Notes under the pieces: model-generated | Databases searched by the model: none | Seen by the model: the letters and a program-made list of their open reading frames with translations, nothing else | What the model was told of the DNA's origin: nothing | From: JANSXG01 sp024743075 | GTDB taxonomy: Bacteria > Planctomycetota > Phycisphaerae > Phycisphaerales > UBA1924 | Assembly (NCBI GenBank): GCA_042140185.1 | Contig: CP159477.1 | Span: 1,984,001-2,048,000 of the forward strand | DNA length: 64,000 bases | Direction: 5' to 3' | In this document: positions 28,598 to 36,615 of the stretch, piece after piece | Layout: every line of letters begins with the position of its first letter | Position numbering within the stretch: position 1 is the first letter of the stretch | Position numbers and translations under genes: made by a program

Positions 28598-30151
28598 TCA
28601 TGCATCCTGATCAGAACCCGACCCGCTATCCCCCGACTTGCGGACCACAACCGTCCCGAAAGACCACGGCGCCGGCGCGTAAGGCATCAGCAGCAGAACC
28701 ACCACCAGAGGCGGGCAGAAGACCTTCAGGAAACTCCGCGCCGCCCCCCGTCGCAAGCCCGGCGATCCGCCGTCATCCGTCACCGTCCGGCACCCGACCA
28801 ACAGCTTCCCGAGCGTCCTACCCCACACCCCATCGGCGATCGCCAAGTACCCGAACGTTGCCCACGCCAGCGTAAAGATCGGCATGGAACCGTCCGACGA
28901 AACGATCTCGCTCAGCGGGCTCAGCCACCACTCCACCGGCTTCTGCCAGACCAACGAAACCAGAATCATTCCCGGGAGCAGATCGATCACCGACGCGAGC
29001 ATGCGACGGGCAGGCTCAGCCAGCACAAACCCGTCCGGAGGCACGATGATCCGGAGTTTCCGATTCTGTGGGAGGACGAGCACCATCGCGCTGATCACCA
29101 CCGACCACGCCACGAGCAGCAGGAACAGCAAGCCGTCCTCGCCACCCCGAAGCGCGCCGACCGCCAGTTCACCAGAGGCGAGCACGGTCCCGTCACGCGA
29201 CAGCACGGTCGCCAGCACGGCATCGTCCGCCCCGTGTCGCAGCAGCCAGATCTCGCGGTCGTGGGTCGCGACCTCCTCCGGCGCCGGCTCGCCCTCGAGC
29301 AGTGCGAACCGGATCGCCCCCTGACGGCGCAGGACCAGCCCTTCGACCGAGCCCTGCGCCTCGCGGAGCACGATCGCCTCATCGCCGAGGCCGACCGCGA
29401 ACGCCTTCCGATCGCGAAGATCAACGCCGAGCGTCACGCTCTCCCACTCGCTGGTCGCTTCCTCGCCATCACCGAATTCCAGCGAACGCAGCGTCCACAG
29501 CACGCTCTCGCCCCGCACCAGACCGTCGACCAGGATCGAGAGCCCGCCGTCCAGACGCAGCAGCCGCACATCCGCGACGTCTCTCGACGCGTCGGCCAGT
29601 TCCACCGGCAACCGGACAGGCTTCCAGTCCCGGCCATCCTTCGCGAGCAGAACAGCACCGCGATTCGGGTCCGCGCTGTCGAGCAGCAGGAACACCGTGT
29701 CGTCCGCCGCCACTCCGGCGACGAGTTCGTCCGTCGTGCGCAGCGGCGTCGACGCCTCCAGAGAACCGACGATCGCGAGCCCGGCTCGGTCTTCATAGCT
29801 CCCAAGACGCACCGGGTAGATCCGCTCATCGCCCCGACCCCGCGCCTCGAAAAAGAGCAGAGGCCCGCTCGGCGTACCGACCAGCAGTTGCGGCATCTCA
29901 CCGAGAATCGTGACGCGACGCAGCCCGGCCGTCGACTCATCCCGCTGGGCTAAAAGCAACCCGAACTTTTCGCCCTCGTTCCGAGCGAGCCACACCCCCA
30001 GATCATCCCCGACGACCTGCCATTCGGCCGACGTTTCATCCGTCGAGGCGTTCTCGCGAGCGTCCTGTGCGCTCGCCGACGCGCAGAGGATCCACAGCGC
30101 AGCCATGCAGATCGCCGCTCGGCTCCAGGCCCCCGGACCGACCAACCTCAC
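28598..30151 (-). CDS. RDD-family membrane protein with secreted N-terminal domain
   Basis: A 517-residue protein. A signal peptide (CMAALWILCASASAQD) precedes a long beta-rich region of about 280 residues with repeats resembling a propeller (for example LRTTDELVAGVAADDTVFLL). Near residue 325 a membrane helix begins, and the C-terminal third is an RDD domain with RRMLASVIDLLPGMILVSLV, GRTLGKLLVGCRTVTDDGG and a terminal helix. RDD proteins are often transporters or antiport partners of unknown substrate. The start overlaps the upstream lipoprotein stop as ATGA, so they form an operon. Confidence 0.8.
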   Translation of the reverse strand: MRLVGPGAWSRAAICMAALWILCASASAQDARENASTDETSAEWQVVGDDLGVWLARNEGEKFGLLLAQRDESTAGLRRVTILGEMPQLLVGTPSGPLLFFEARGRGDERIYPVRLGSYEDRAGLAIVGSLEASTPLRTTDELVAGVAADDTVFLLLDSADPNRGAVLLAKDGRDWKPVRLPVELADASRDVADVRLLRLDGGLSILVDGLVRGESVLWTLRSLEFGDGEEATSEWESVTLGVDLRDRKAFAVGLGDEAIVLREAQGSVEGLVLRRQGAIRFALLEGEPAPEEVATHDREIWLLRHGADDAVLATVLSRDGTVLASGELAVGALRGGEDGLLFLLLVAWSVVISAMVLVLPQNRKLRIIVPPDGFVLAEPARRMLASVIDLLPGMILVSLVWQKPVEWWLSPLSEIVSSDGSMPIFTLAWATFGYLAIADGVWGRTLGKLLVGCRTVTDDGGSPGLRRGAARSFLKVFCPPLVVVLLLMPYAPAPWSFGTVVVRKSGDSGSGSDQDA

Positions 30152-31078
30152 GATCCCGCTCCGCCCGGCTCGATCCCGCTGCCGGTGCTCGGCTCCGCCA
30201 GATCGAGATCGATCACCTCATCGGGCCCAAGGATGTCCACGAGCTCATCGAAGTCGAAGGCCTCGTCGTTCGGAAGCCGATTGTTCGGCACATCCAGTTC
30301 AACCGTGATCCGCCAGTCGGTCCCCGGCGCCGTGAGGCGCACGCGGCCCGCCGTATGAGGCCGCGCTCCGCCCACGCCCCGCAATTCAACAGGGGTGTAG
30401 TTCTCCAGCGTTGCCTCCAGCAACACCCGATCCTCCAGGTTCCGGAGTTGGATCGCTTCCGCACGCCCCTCGCCGTCGAGCCGGTACACCCACCAGCCCC
30501 ACCGGCTCGGGACATCGATAACCACCGCCCGTTCCGTCACGCTGCGAAGCCGCGCCCCCCGCTTCGAACGGCGGCAATTCCTCGAGGCCCATCAGCCGCG
30601 ACAACTCACGCGGCGGCACCGGCAAGCCGACCCGCTCGCCCTTCTCGCCGGTGAAATCGTCGTGACGCCCGACATACGCCCGGCTGGGTTCGGTCAGCAG
30701 ATCGATCATCCAGTACCGCTCGGCATCACAGCCGATCCACAGCAGCGTCTCGCCGACCTTGTGGATCCGCATGGCGAATCGGTCGGGGAGGATCAATTGC
30801 ACATTCGCGTTGCCCTGGTCGTCGCGCAACTTTCCTTCAGCATCGCGATACCGGAACGCGACGATCCCGCGCGACCAGAGCACCCCGAGGCGTTCGACCC
30901 TCGCGTTGTGCGCAATGCGCACGGGTTCCGCCGTCTCCAGCATCGCAGAAATTCCGTTCGAGTCGATCTCGACCGCTGGGCCGTCGCCGCCCTTGCCGCA
31001 TCCGCTGACGAACATGCCGGCGCACGCCGCACCGGCAGTCGCCCAGCGCGTCAGTCTCTTCCCGCGACGATTCGTCAT
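30148..31078 (-). CDS. Conserved lipoprotein of unknown function (frameshifted)
   Basis: The N-terminus (GAACAGMFVSGC, lipid-attachment Cys near residue 27) marks a lipoprotein. The first frame runs through VRIAHNARVERLGVLWSRGI, FRYRDAEGKLRDDQG and LTEPSRAYVGRHDDFTGEKG to ELPPFEAGG. The C-terminal part is in another frame, starting SVTERAVVIDVPSRWGWWVY and ending LDLAEPSTGSGIEPGGAGS. The join lies at the C6 run at 30555-30560; one base fewer there restores a single protein of about 310 residues. The start overlaps the previous stop as ATGA and the stop overlaps the RDD gene. Function unknown. Confidence 0.8.
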
Positions 31079-31656
31079 TCCGACTCCGTGTTCAGCACCG
31101 ACTGCAACTGCTCGGTCACCTCGACGATGGAGGACTCGTCAAGCCCCGGATCGACAACTTCGACGGCCTCGCCCTCAGGACCGTCTGCTTTCCTCCGCAC
31201 CAGAAGCACCGCCGGCTCGCCGCCGTCCGCCGGTCGTTGCCCCTCAAGAACCAACAGACGCTTGCGAACCAGGAGCAGGGTGAGCACGTACCGGAACGCG
31301 ATGCGCCTCGCCTCGTCCGAACCTTCGAGCGAGTCGAAGATCCCCATCAGCGAGTCCGCGCCGACCAGCGGGTCCGACTTCTTGTTGGACGCCGGGATCA
31401 CGCCGTGCCAATACGCGAACACCCGACGACGGACTTTCACATCGTCGCCGTCGCGGGTCTCGTGGACCTCTACGACATGAGTCTCGGGCCCGCGCGACGC
31501 CACCCAGGCCTCCGGGCAGATATCCACCCGAGACAGTTCGTCCGACTCGGGCACATCCAGAAGCGCGCCGACGAACGCTTCCCCCACTTCGAGCTCGCGA
31601 CCGCTCACCGCGCACCGGTTCCCCGGGCGTCCAATCTCATAATCCGATGTGGCCAT
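31075..31656 (-). CDS. Conserved hypothetical protein, planctomycete type
   Basis: A soluble protein of about 193 residues starting MATSDYEIGRPGNRCAVSGR. The opening, with CAVSGRELEVGEAFVGAL, resembles a small zinc- or ligand-binding module seen in planctomycete proteins; two more Cys are sparse (DICPEAW). The middle (FDSLEGSDEARRIAFRYVLT) and LLLVRKRLLVLEG look like a compact helical domain. It is the first gene of a three-gene ATGA-coupled string with the lipoprotein and RDD protein, so the three likely work together. No known function recognised. Confidence 0.7.
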   Translation of the reverse strand: MATSDYEIGRPGNRCAVSGRELEVGEAFVGALLDVPESDELSRVDICPEAWVASRGPETHVVEVHETRDGDDVKVRRRVFAYWHGVIPASNKKSDPLVGADSLMGIFDSLEGSDEARRIAFRYVLTLLLVRKRLLVLEGQRPADGGEPAVLLVRRKADGPEGEAVEVVDPGLDESSIVEVTEQLQSVLNTESE

Positions 31657-31725
31657 CCTTGACATGCCCACAGTGTACCGGCACGCCGCGACCGCGATCC
31701 AAGAGGCTCGCAGGAGCCACGTGCC

Positions 31726-31950
31726 TCAGGTCGTCTCGAAGAACCGTTGGTCGGTCCCCCCCTCGCCGACCCTCGCCGACACCTCGCACCCGCAGCGCGG
31801 GCATCGGCCGACATACATTGTGCCCGCGGCGTTCTTGTAGATCCGCCCGTACTGGCTGCAGCACCGGAAGAAGATCCCGAGCCACGCCCGACCGGGAGCC
31901 GGCCCCGCCCCGGACTTGCTCGCGTGTGTGGGGTTTCTGCTCTGACTCAT
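31726..31950 (-). CDS. Small zinc-ribbon-like protein
   Basis: A protein of 74 residues starting MSQSRNPTHASKSG. The core reads FFRCCSQYGRIYKNAAGTMY, then VGRCPRCGCEVSARVGEGGT and DQRFFE, with CC and CPRC as a likely Zn ribbon. Small proteins of this shape recur in planctomycete genomes next to unrelated genes. A single-domain nucleic-acid- or protein-binding role is plausible but unproven. The longer in-frame start at 31995 would overlap the upstream gene, so the inner ATG was preferred. Confidence 0.62.
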   Translation of the reverse strand: MSQSRNPTHASKSGAGPAPGRAWLGIFFRCCSQYGRIYKNAAGTMYVGRCPRCGCEVSARVGEGGTDQRFFETT

Positions 31951-31985
31951 GCGGATCTCTATCGGCATCGCCGACCCCGGCGCTT

Positions 31986-32600
31986 TCAGCCGCACGCCTC
32001 GACCGTCCGTGACGCCCCCGCACTGATCCGCTCCAGCAGGCCGTCGGCATCATCCAACAACCCGTAACTCATACCATCGAGGAAGGCGATGTTCACCACA
32101 ATGTTCCACCGGCTGGCTCGCGCGACCGCTTCCGCGAAGATCGTCGCCATCGCCAGATCGCTGCGGAGCCAACGGTTCGTGATCCCGGACATCTCTTCGA
32201 AGCAGAGCATCAACTCCGAGATCACCCGAATCACGTCCAGCGGCACCCGCGCCGCTGCGAGAGCCGCCTTCGGGAGCGCTGTCTTCCTCTCCGGGTCCGA
32301 CTTGTCCATTTTCATCGCGTCGTTCAGCACCGCGTAGGCCTTCGCGTCGGCATCGGCCAGTTCAAGCAGGCGCTCGCGCATGGCGTGCACGCTGCGGACG
32401 CACCCGTTCAGGCGAGGTTCATGCTGCGCAAGATCCTTCCGACCGACCGAATACGCCAAGACCATCTCGCCGAGCGACGCCGCCATCGCCCCGATCACGC
32501 CGGCGACGCCGCCCCCGCCGGGGGTGGGTTCCTTCGAAGCCGCGCGATCCAGATATTCTGCGATCCGCATATCACCCGATTCGAACGCAGTGCCCTTCAT
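31986..32600 (-). CDS. Cyclodeaminase/cyclohydrolase family protein (FTCD_C)
   Basis: The 204-residue protein matches the helical FTCD_C/FchA family (formiminotetrahydrofolate cyclodeaminase or methenyl-THF cyclohydrolase). The fingerprint is PTPGGGGVAGVIGAMAASLG, with helices around LADADAKAYAVLNDAMKMDK and SDLAMATIFAEAVARASRWN. It would act in one-carbon/folate metabolism in the cytoplasm. AGGAGGT lies about nine bases before the ATG at 32600. No other folate gene is nearby, so the substrate is not settled. Confidence 0.85.
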   Translation of the reverse strand: MKGTAFESGDMRIAEYLDRAASKEPTPGGGGVAGVIGAMAASLGEMVLAYSVGRKDLAQHEPRLNGCVRSVHAMRERLLELADADAKAYAVLNDAMKMDKSDPERKTALPKAALAAARVPLDVIRVISELMLCFEEMSGITNRWLRSDLAMATIFAEAVARASRWNIVVNIAFLDGMSYGLLDDADGLLERISAGASRTVEACG

Positions 32601-32625
32601 GGTCGCGCCACCTCCTGTGCAGACT

Positions 32626-33480
32626 CTACGGGCCGAGCGGCTCTTCGAACTGTTCCAGCCAGTCCGGCGAAGGCAAAAACGTGTAATCCGCGGTCTCCTG
32701 CGTCACGCCCTCTTCAACCGGAACCGAAGCCTCCACGTGCCCGTCGAAGAACAGCAGCCCCGCCTCGACCGAGCCGGGCCGATACCAGCGTTGGCCGCGC
32801 TCCGCCCCGTCATCGAAGTTGTAGATCGGGTGCGAACCCAGCACCCACACCTTCGTTGGGTGGCGCACCCGCGGGATCCGCCCCCCTTCTCGGGGGATCA
32901 GCGTCGGGTACAACTCGGCGAACGGCGTATCGTCGAGCGCATGGTCGTTCAGCGTGTACGACGACCCGAGCAGCTCGTACATGCTCGTCGTCGGCACCCC
33001 AAGCCCCTTGACGAACGGGTCCGAAGTTCCCTGGTCCGCAGGCGACCGGAACACCTCGAGCTCGAACTCATCCGCTTCGGTGCTCTCGTCTGGCGGGATT
33101 TCGCCGTCGTACACGTACTCGTTCAAGGGCCGACGCTCCGCACCGATCCGGTCGATCCCGATAAACGGCAGCAACCCCTTCTTGCCCCCGAACAGGGCCC
33201 CGATGTTCTCGCCACGGTCCGCATCGCCCGGACGAACCATGTCCCCCGCGCTGTTCACACGGACCTGCGGCAAGGTGCTGGGGTAGTCGTTGTAATACAT
33301 CCCGATGCCCAGACCGAGTTGCTTCAGGTTCGACGCGCAGCTCACCGCGATCGCCTGGCGCCTCGCCCCGCCGAGCGCGGGCAGCAGGATGCCGATCAAC
33401 AGAGCAATGACCGACACCACAACCAGCAATTCAATCAGCGTGAAACCCCGCCGGGGCTCTCGAATCCGTTCGTTTCGCAT
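32626..33480 (-). CDS. Type II pseudopilin-like protein (prepilin N-terminal, H-X9-DG type)
   Basis: This protein has the prepilin peptidase site RRGFTLIELLVVVSVIALLI (cleavage after Gly, before Phe-Thr) and the class-specific tail with FFDGHVEASVP, as in the large planctomycete family of H-X9-DG/DUF1559-like pseudopilins. I chose ATG 33480 (MRNERIREPRRGF), because the longer in-frame start at 33597 only adds residues ahead of the type III signal. These proteins are abundant in planctomycetes and their role is not established. The gene ends in LEQFEEPLGP. Confidence 0.88.
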   Translation of the reverse strand: MRNERIREPRRGFTLIELLVVVSVIALLIGILLPALGGARRQAIAVSCASNLKQLGLGIGMYYNDYPSTLPQVRVNSAGDMVRPGDADRGENIGALFGGKKGLLPFIGIDRIGAERRPLNEYVYDGEIPPDESTEADEFELEVFRSPADQGTSDPFVKGLGVPTTSMYELLGSSYTLNDHALDDTPFAELYPTLIPREGGRIPRVRHPTKVWVLGSHPIYNFDDGAERGQRWYRPGSVEAGLLFFDGHVEASVPVEEGVTQETADYTFLPSPDWLEQFEEPLGP

Positions 33481-33556
33481 GCCATGAGCGTAGCAGCCGC
33501 CCGACGCCCGGCAACCGACCACGCGTCGCGCCTGAGCGATTTCCCACACCAAAAGG

Positions 33557-33588
33557 GAAAAACGCCGATCCGCGTGGATCGGCGTCTT
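33557..33588 (-). terminator. Intrinsic terminator of tRNA-Tyr
   Basis: A perfect ten-base stem (ACGCCGATCC / GGATCGGCGT, plus-strand 562-571 with 576-585 within 33500) with a four-base loop, followed on the minus strand by TTTTT. It lies just downstream of tRNA-Tyr and upstream of the pseudopilin start. Confidence 0.85.
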
Positions 33589-33599
33589 CTCATACAAAG

Positions 33600-33681
33600 T
33601 GGCGGTGACAGGATTCGAACCTGTGAAGGCATTGCCATCTGATTTACAGTCAGACCCCGTTGGCCACTTGGGTACACCGCC
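33600..33681 (-). tRNA. tRNA-Tyr (anticodon GTA)
   Basis: The minus strand folds as a tRNA with the acceptor GGCGGTG/CACCGCC, discriminator A and anticodon loop CTGTAAA (anticodon GTA). The variable arm explains the 82-base length. TTCGAAT marks the T-loop. CCA is not encoded. Confidence 0.95.
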
Positions 33682-33782
33682 TCAGGGACCGCAGAGGATA
33701 CGAAAACCGGCCTGAGCGGGCAAGAGCCGGGGTCGTCGATGCCCGTTTGACCACTATCATGGCCCCACACGGAGGTCCGAGC

Positions 33783-33971
33783 ATGCCCTGCCCCTACTGC
33801 CGGCACGACCAGATCATCTACGTCCACGGCCACGGCCAGTGCGCGAAGTGCGGTACCAACATCGAGCCCTGCTGCGACGGCGGAGTCTGCGAACCTCTTG
33901 AGGGCACACTCCGCCCCGAACACAACCGTGCAACCAGACCTGACACGATGGAATCGACCGACTCGCGATGA
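33783..33971 (+). CDS. Tiny zinc-ribbon protein
   Basis: A 62-residue protein starting MPCPYCRHDQIIYVHGHGQC and continuing AKCGTNIEPCCDGGVCEPLE, so two CxxC knuckles and two further Cys in one short ribbon. GGAGG sits eight bases before the ATG. It overlaps the next gene as ATGA, so the two are probably co-translated. Family unknown to me. Confidence 0.65.
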   Translation: MPCPYCRHDQIIYVHGHGQCAKCGTNIEPCCDGGVCEPLEGTLRPEHNRATRPDTMESTDSR

Positions 33972-34219
33972 CCCCGATCGCGTTCCTCACGATCCTTCTT
34001 GCCTACATCCCCCGAAGCGACCCGCCGGGCTTCTTCGAATTTCTTGAGGGGCGCAACGGCAGCCAACCCGGCTATGCTGACACACACCCAGTGATCTTCT
34101 GGGGTGTCCTCACCGCGATCTTTCTGTTCAACATCGGGACGGTAACTTGGGCAACGCTCAGGCGTCGACGCCGCCGCAGATCAAAGCCCCCCGGCACCGA
34201 CTTCAAGTCGTATAAGTAA
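33968..34219 (+). CDS. Small membrane protein coupled to the zinc-ribbon gene
   Basis: An 83-residue protein with two short hydrophobic stretches (IAFLTILLAYI and HPVIFWGVLTAIFLFNIGTV) and a basic tail RRRRRRR near the end, so it is probably a small inner-membrane protein with its tail inside. Its ATG overlaps the stop of the gene before. No known family recognised. Confidence 0.55.
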   Translation: MTPIAFLTILLAYIPRSDPPGFFEFLEGRNGSQPGYADTHPVIFWGVLTAIFLFNIGTVTWATLRRRRRRRSKPPGTDFKSYK

Positions 34220-34271
34220 CCCTGGGGTCAGGAACGAATCGGTGCCTCGATCTGCACCGGTTCCTTCAGAA

Positions 34272-34344
34272 AGCCACCGACCGGAATCGAACCGGTAACC
34301 TCGAGATTACAAATCACGCGCTCTGCCAATTGAGCTACGGTGGC
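34272..34344 (-). tRNA. tRNA-Thr (anticodon TGT)
   Basis: Minus-strand cloverleaf with acceptor GCCACCG/CGGTGGC, D-stem GCTC/GAGC and anticodon loop TTTGTAA (anticodon TGT). The anticodon stem CGTGA/TCTCG has one T-T mismatch (positions 29-41), which is unusual and might be a base error. T-loop TTCGATT is normal. Confidence 0.93.
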
Positions 34345-34391
34345 GAGGGATCGCCAGTATACGCAACCCGCTGCGACCGCTCACCCGCCGA

Positions 34392-35015
34392 TCACATCGC
34401 GCCGTTCATTGAGAATGCCACGCCCACGCCGCCGGCGATCACCACCCAACTCGCGATGACCAGCAGCCCGTCGCGACCAGTGATTGCCAGGCTCAGCAGC
34501 ACCGACGCCAGCCCCGGAATCGCCGCGGCCATCGGAACCAGCCCGAACACCGGCACCGACAGCCCCACCGCCACGATCATCAGCGCGATCACCCGCTCCA
34601 TCGGCCCTTCGACCAGTACGGTCAACCGTGGCCGCAGCACCGCGTCCACCCGCTTGGCCCACGGACGCAACTTGCCGAACGCCGACTCGAGCTTCTCCCG
34701 CTCAACGGTCTTCTCGACCAACCGCTTGGGCAGCCAAGGCCGGCTCATCCCGAGCACGCGCTGACCCGCGACCAGCACCAGCAGGATCGCGACCACGATC
34801 GGCATCCCCGGAATACCACCCAGCGGCGTCACAAGAATCAGGGATGGGATCAGCATCAGGGGGCCGTACAGACGCCCGGAAAACGCGTCGAACACGTCCT
34901 TCAGCCCGACGGACCCCTCGCCTTCCGTCCGCTCAAGCAGCCGGTCAAGCACACCCTCAAGGGGTGCCTGCCCCTCCTCCCGAGCCTGCGAGCCTGCATC
35001 GGTTTGGCTGACCAT
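34392..35015 (-). CDS. ExoD-family exopolysaccharide synthesis protein
   Basis: A 207-residue integral membrane protein of the ExoD family. It begins with a soluble head (VLDRLLERTEGEGSVGLKDV then FDAFSGRLYGPLMLIPSLIL) and has membrane helices in the middle and at the C-terminus (VIALMIVAVGLSVPVFGLVP). ExoD proteins occur in exopolysaccharide loci but no biochemical role is proven. No exopolysaccharide genes are nearby. Confidence 0.82.
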   Translation of the reverse strand: MVSQTDAGSQAREEGQAPLEGVLDRLLERTEGEGSVGLKDVFDAFSGRLYGPLMLIPSLILVTPLGGIPGMPIVVAILLVLVAGQRVLGMSRPWLPKRLVEKTVEREKLESAFGKLRPWAKRVDAVLRPRLTVLVEGPMERVIALMIVAVGLSVPVFGLVPMAAAIPGLASVLLSLAITGRDGLLVIASWVVIAGGVGVAFSMNGAM

Positions 35016-35093
35016 TCTTCAAGTCTACAGGCGCGTCATGAAGCATCCTTCAGGGTCCGAAGGCGCCGGCAAAGAAAGGTCCCGACGACAACC

Positions 35094-35120
35094 GAGCGAC
35101 CCGCATCGCGCGGGTCGCTC
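35094..35120 (-). terminator. Hairpin after the PEP-CTERM-like gene
   Basis: A perfect eleven-base stem (GAGCGACCCGC / GCGGGTCGCTC) with a five-base loop lies between the end of the secreted protein gene at 35152 and exoD. There is no T-run on the minus strand, so it may be a weak terminator or an RNA-stabilising hairpin. Confidence 0.5.
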
Positions 35121-35151
35121 AGCGGCAGGCGAGTTGTGACGTTCCTAGAGA

Positions 35152-35868
35152 TCAGGAGCGTCTGCGTCGCATGCTCGCCGCGCCAGCGAGGGCCAGCAGC
35201 GCACCCACGCCCGGGGCGGGGATGATCCGCACGTTCCAGTTATCGATGCCGGCTTCCCGGACGAAACTGGAGGTGCTGTTGCCGCTGGACATGGCCCGGT
35301 AGAACCCCATCTGCATCGCGCCGCCGCTCGCCGACCAGTCGGGGTTGGACGACTGGTGCAGGACACCGGTCGAATCGAGTTCCCAGAGGTCCGACGGGTT
35401 CAGACCGGGGGAGGCGTTCGCCCCCCAGGTGTTGAAGGTCGGGTAGGGCATCACCAGCAGCGGGTTCCGCTGCACATAGGTCTTCCCGCCCTGCGTGATC
35501 GCCAGACCGGTAATCATGCCGTCCCCGGAGTTCTGCAGGAAGTTGATGGAGTCTTCGCTATAGTCGATCGCGCTGACGGCACCCGACGAAACGGGGTTGT
35601 AGAAGGCTGTGTTGTTCATGAACAGGAGGAACGCACCGCCGTTGGGTCCGGAAACCTGAACATTCGCAACGATCTGCAAGTACTCGTTCGGGTTGCCCCC
35701 GTTCAGAAACTGGGCACTATTGAAGGTGCTGCCCGCCCCGTTGGCATTGGCCACGAGCGAACTCGTCCAGGTCCCGGAAGCGAACACCCCGTCGGAGAAG
35801 GTCACACTCGCGGAGGCCGCCGAAGCACCGGCGAGCACGCCCGCCAACATCAGAATCTGCTTGTTCAT
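35152..35868 (-). CDS. Secreted protein with PEP-CTERM-like sorting tail
   Basis: A 238-residue protein with a signal peptide (LMLAGVLAGASAASAS) and a long beta-rich exported domain. The last residues, IIPAPGVGALLALAGAASMR and RRRS, are the proline-glycine / hydrophobic helix / arginine pattern common in planctomycete PEP-CTERM-like proteins, which an exosortase or related protease removes. The body has no known domain and is rich in Asn/Ser/Gly. It is transcribed away from the sigma-factor gene. Confidence 0.82.
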   Translation of the reverse strand: MNKQILMLAGVLAGASAASASVTFSDGVFASGTWTSSLVANANGAGSTFNSAQFLNGGNPNEYLQIVANVQVSGPNGGAFLLFMNNTAFYNPVSSGAVSAIDYSEDSINFLQNSGDGMITGLAITQGGKTYVQRNPLLVMPYPTFNTWGANASPGLNPSDLWELDSTGVLHQSSNPDWSASGGAMQMGFYRAMSSGNSTSSFVREAGIDNWNVRIIPAPGVGALLALAGAASMRRRRS

Positions 35869-35991
35869 TTCTGTCGCTCTCTTTCACGCTAATCGGCTGC
35901 CGCACGGCCGACCCGACGCGAGCCGGACCGGGCGACACTAAGAGTGCGGAGCCGAGAACCGGATCTTGCAGGGCACACCAAAAGATTCTTC

Positions 35992-36588
35992 ATGCACAAC
36001 GCGGCTTTCATCACGACCACCCTCCTGCTCTCGCGGCTCCACGACGACGCCGACGAGGAGGCATGGAACCTGTTTGATCGCCGGTTCCGAAAGGTCCTGG
36101 TCGCCACCGCCGGAAGACTCGGCCTGAACGCGAGTGATGCCGAAGACGCCGCGCAGGAGACCATGCTTCAGGCGCTACGCGACTACCGAGCGGGCCGGTA
36201 CGACCGGACCCGCGGCCGGCTCTCATCCTGGATCCTCGGTATCGCCCACCACCGCATCAGCGACGCCAAGCGACGCGGCAATCGAAGCACGAGCCGGCCG
36301 GACCACGCGAACGACTGCGACGAGGCCGCGCTGAGCGACGCGTTCGAGTGCGAACTCGAACGCGAGATCTTCAATCAGGCTTGGGAAATGGTACGGGACG
36401 AATCGCAGATGGCGTCGAACACGCTCCTCGCGTTCGAACTCACGGCCATCCGAGGCGTGCCGGCCGGCGAGGCCGCCCGCCAGTCCGAAATGACCGTCGA
36501 GCAGGTTTATGTTTCCCGTACGAGAGTCGCCAAACGCCTGCGCGAAGTCGTGGAAGATCTGGATCGCGCTGTGCGAGATGGGCTGTGA
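35992..36588 (+). CDS. ECF-type RNA polymerase sigma factor
   Basis: An ECF sigma factor of about 198 residues. Region 2 is visible as DAEDAAQETMLQALRDYRAG and YDRTRGRLSSWILGIAHHRI with DAKRR; region 4 as AFELTAIRGVPAGEAARQSE then MTVEQVYVSRTRVAKRLREV. I use ATG 35992 (MHNAAFITTTLLL) since the upstream 48 bases only add polar residues. The next gene, 27 bases on, encodes a zinc-finger kinase, the usual partner in planctomycetes. The kinase-linked ECF groups use phosphorylation in their control, as far as is known. Confidence 0.9.
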   Translation: MHNAAFITTTLLLSRLHDDADEEAWNLFDRRFRKVLVATAGRLGLNASDAEDAAQETMLQALRDYRAGRYDRTRGRLSSWILGIAHHRISDAKRRGNRSTSRPDHANDCDEAALSDAFECELEREIFNQAWEMVRDESQMASNTLLAFELTAIRGVPAGEAARQSEMTVEQVYVSRTRVAKRLREVVEDLDRAVRDGL

Positions 36589-36615
36589 CACCATGACCCA
36601 GCCAGGACAATCGTC

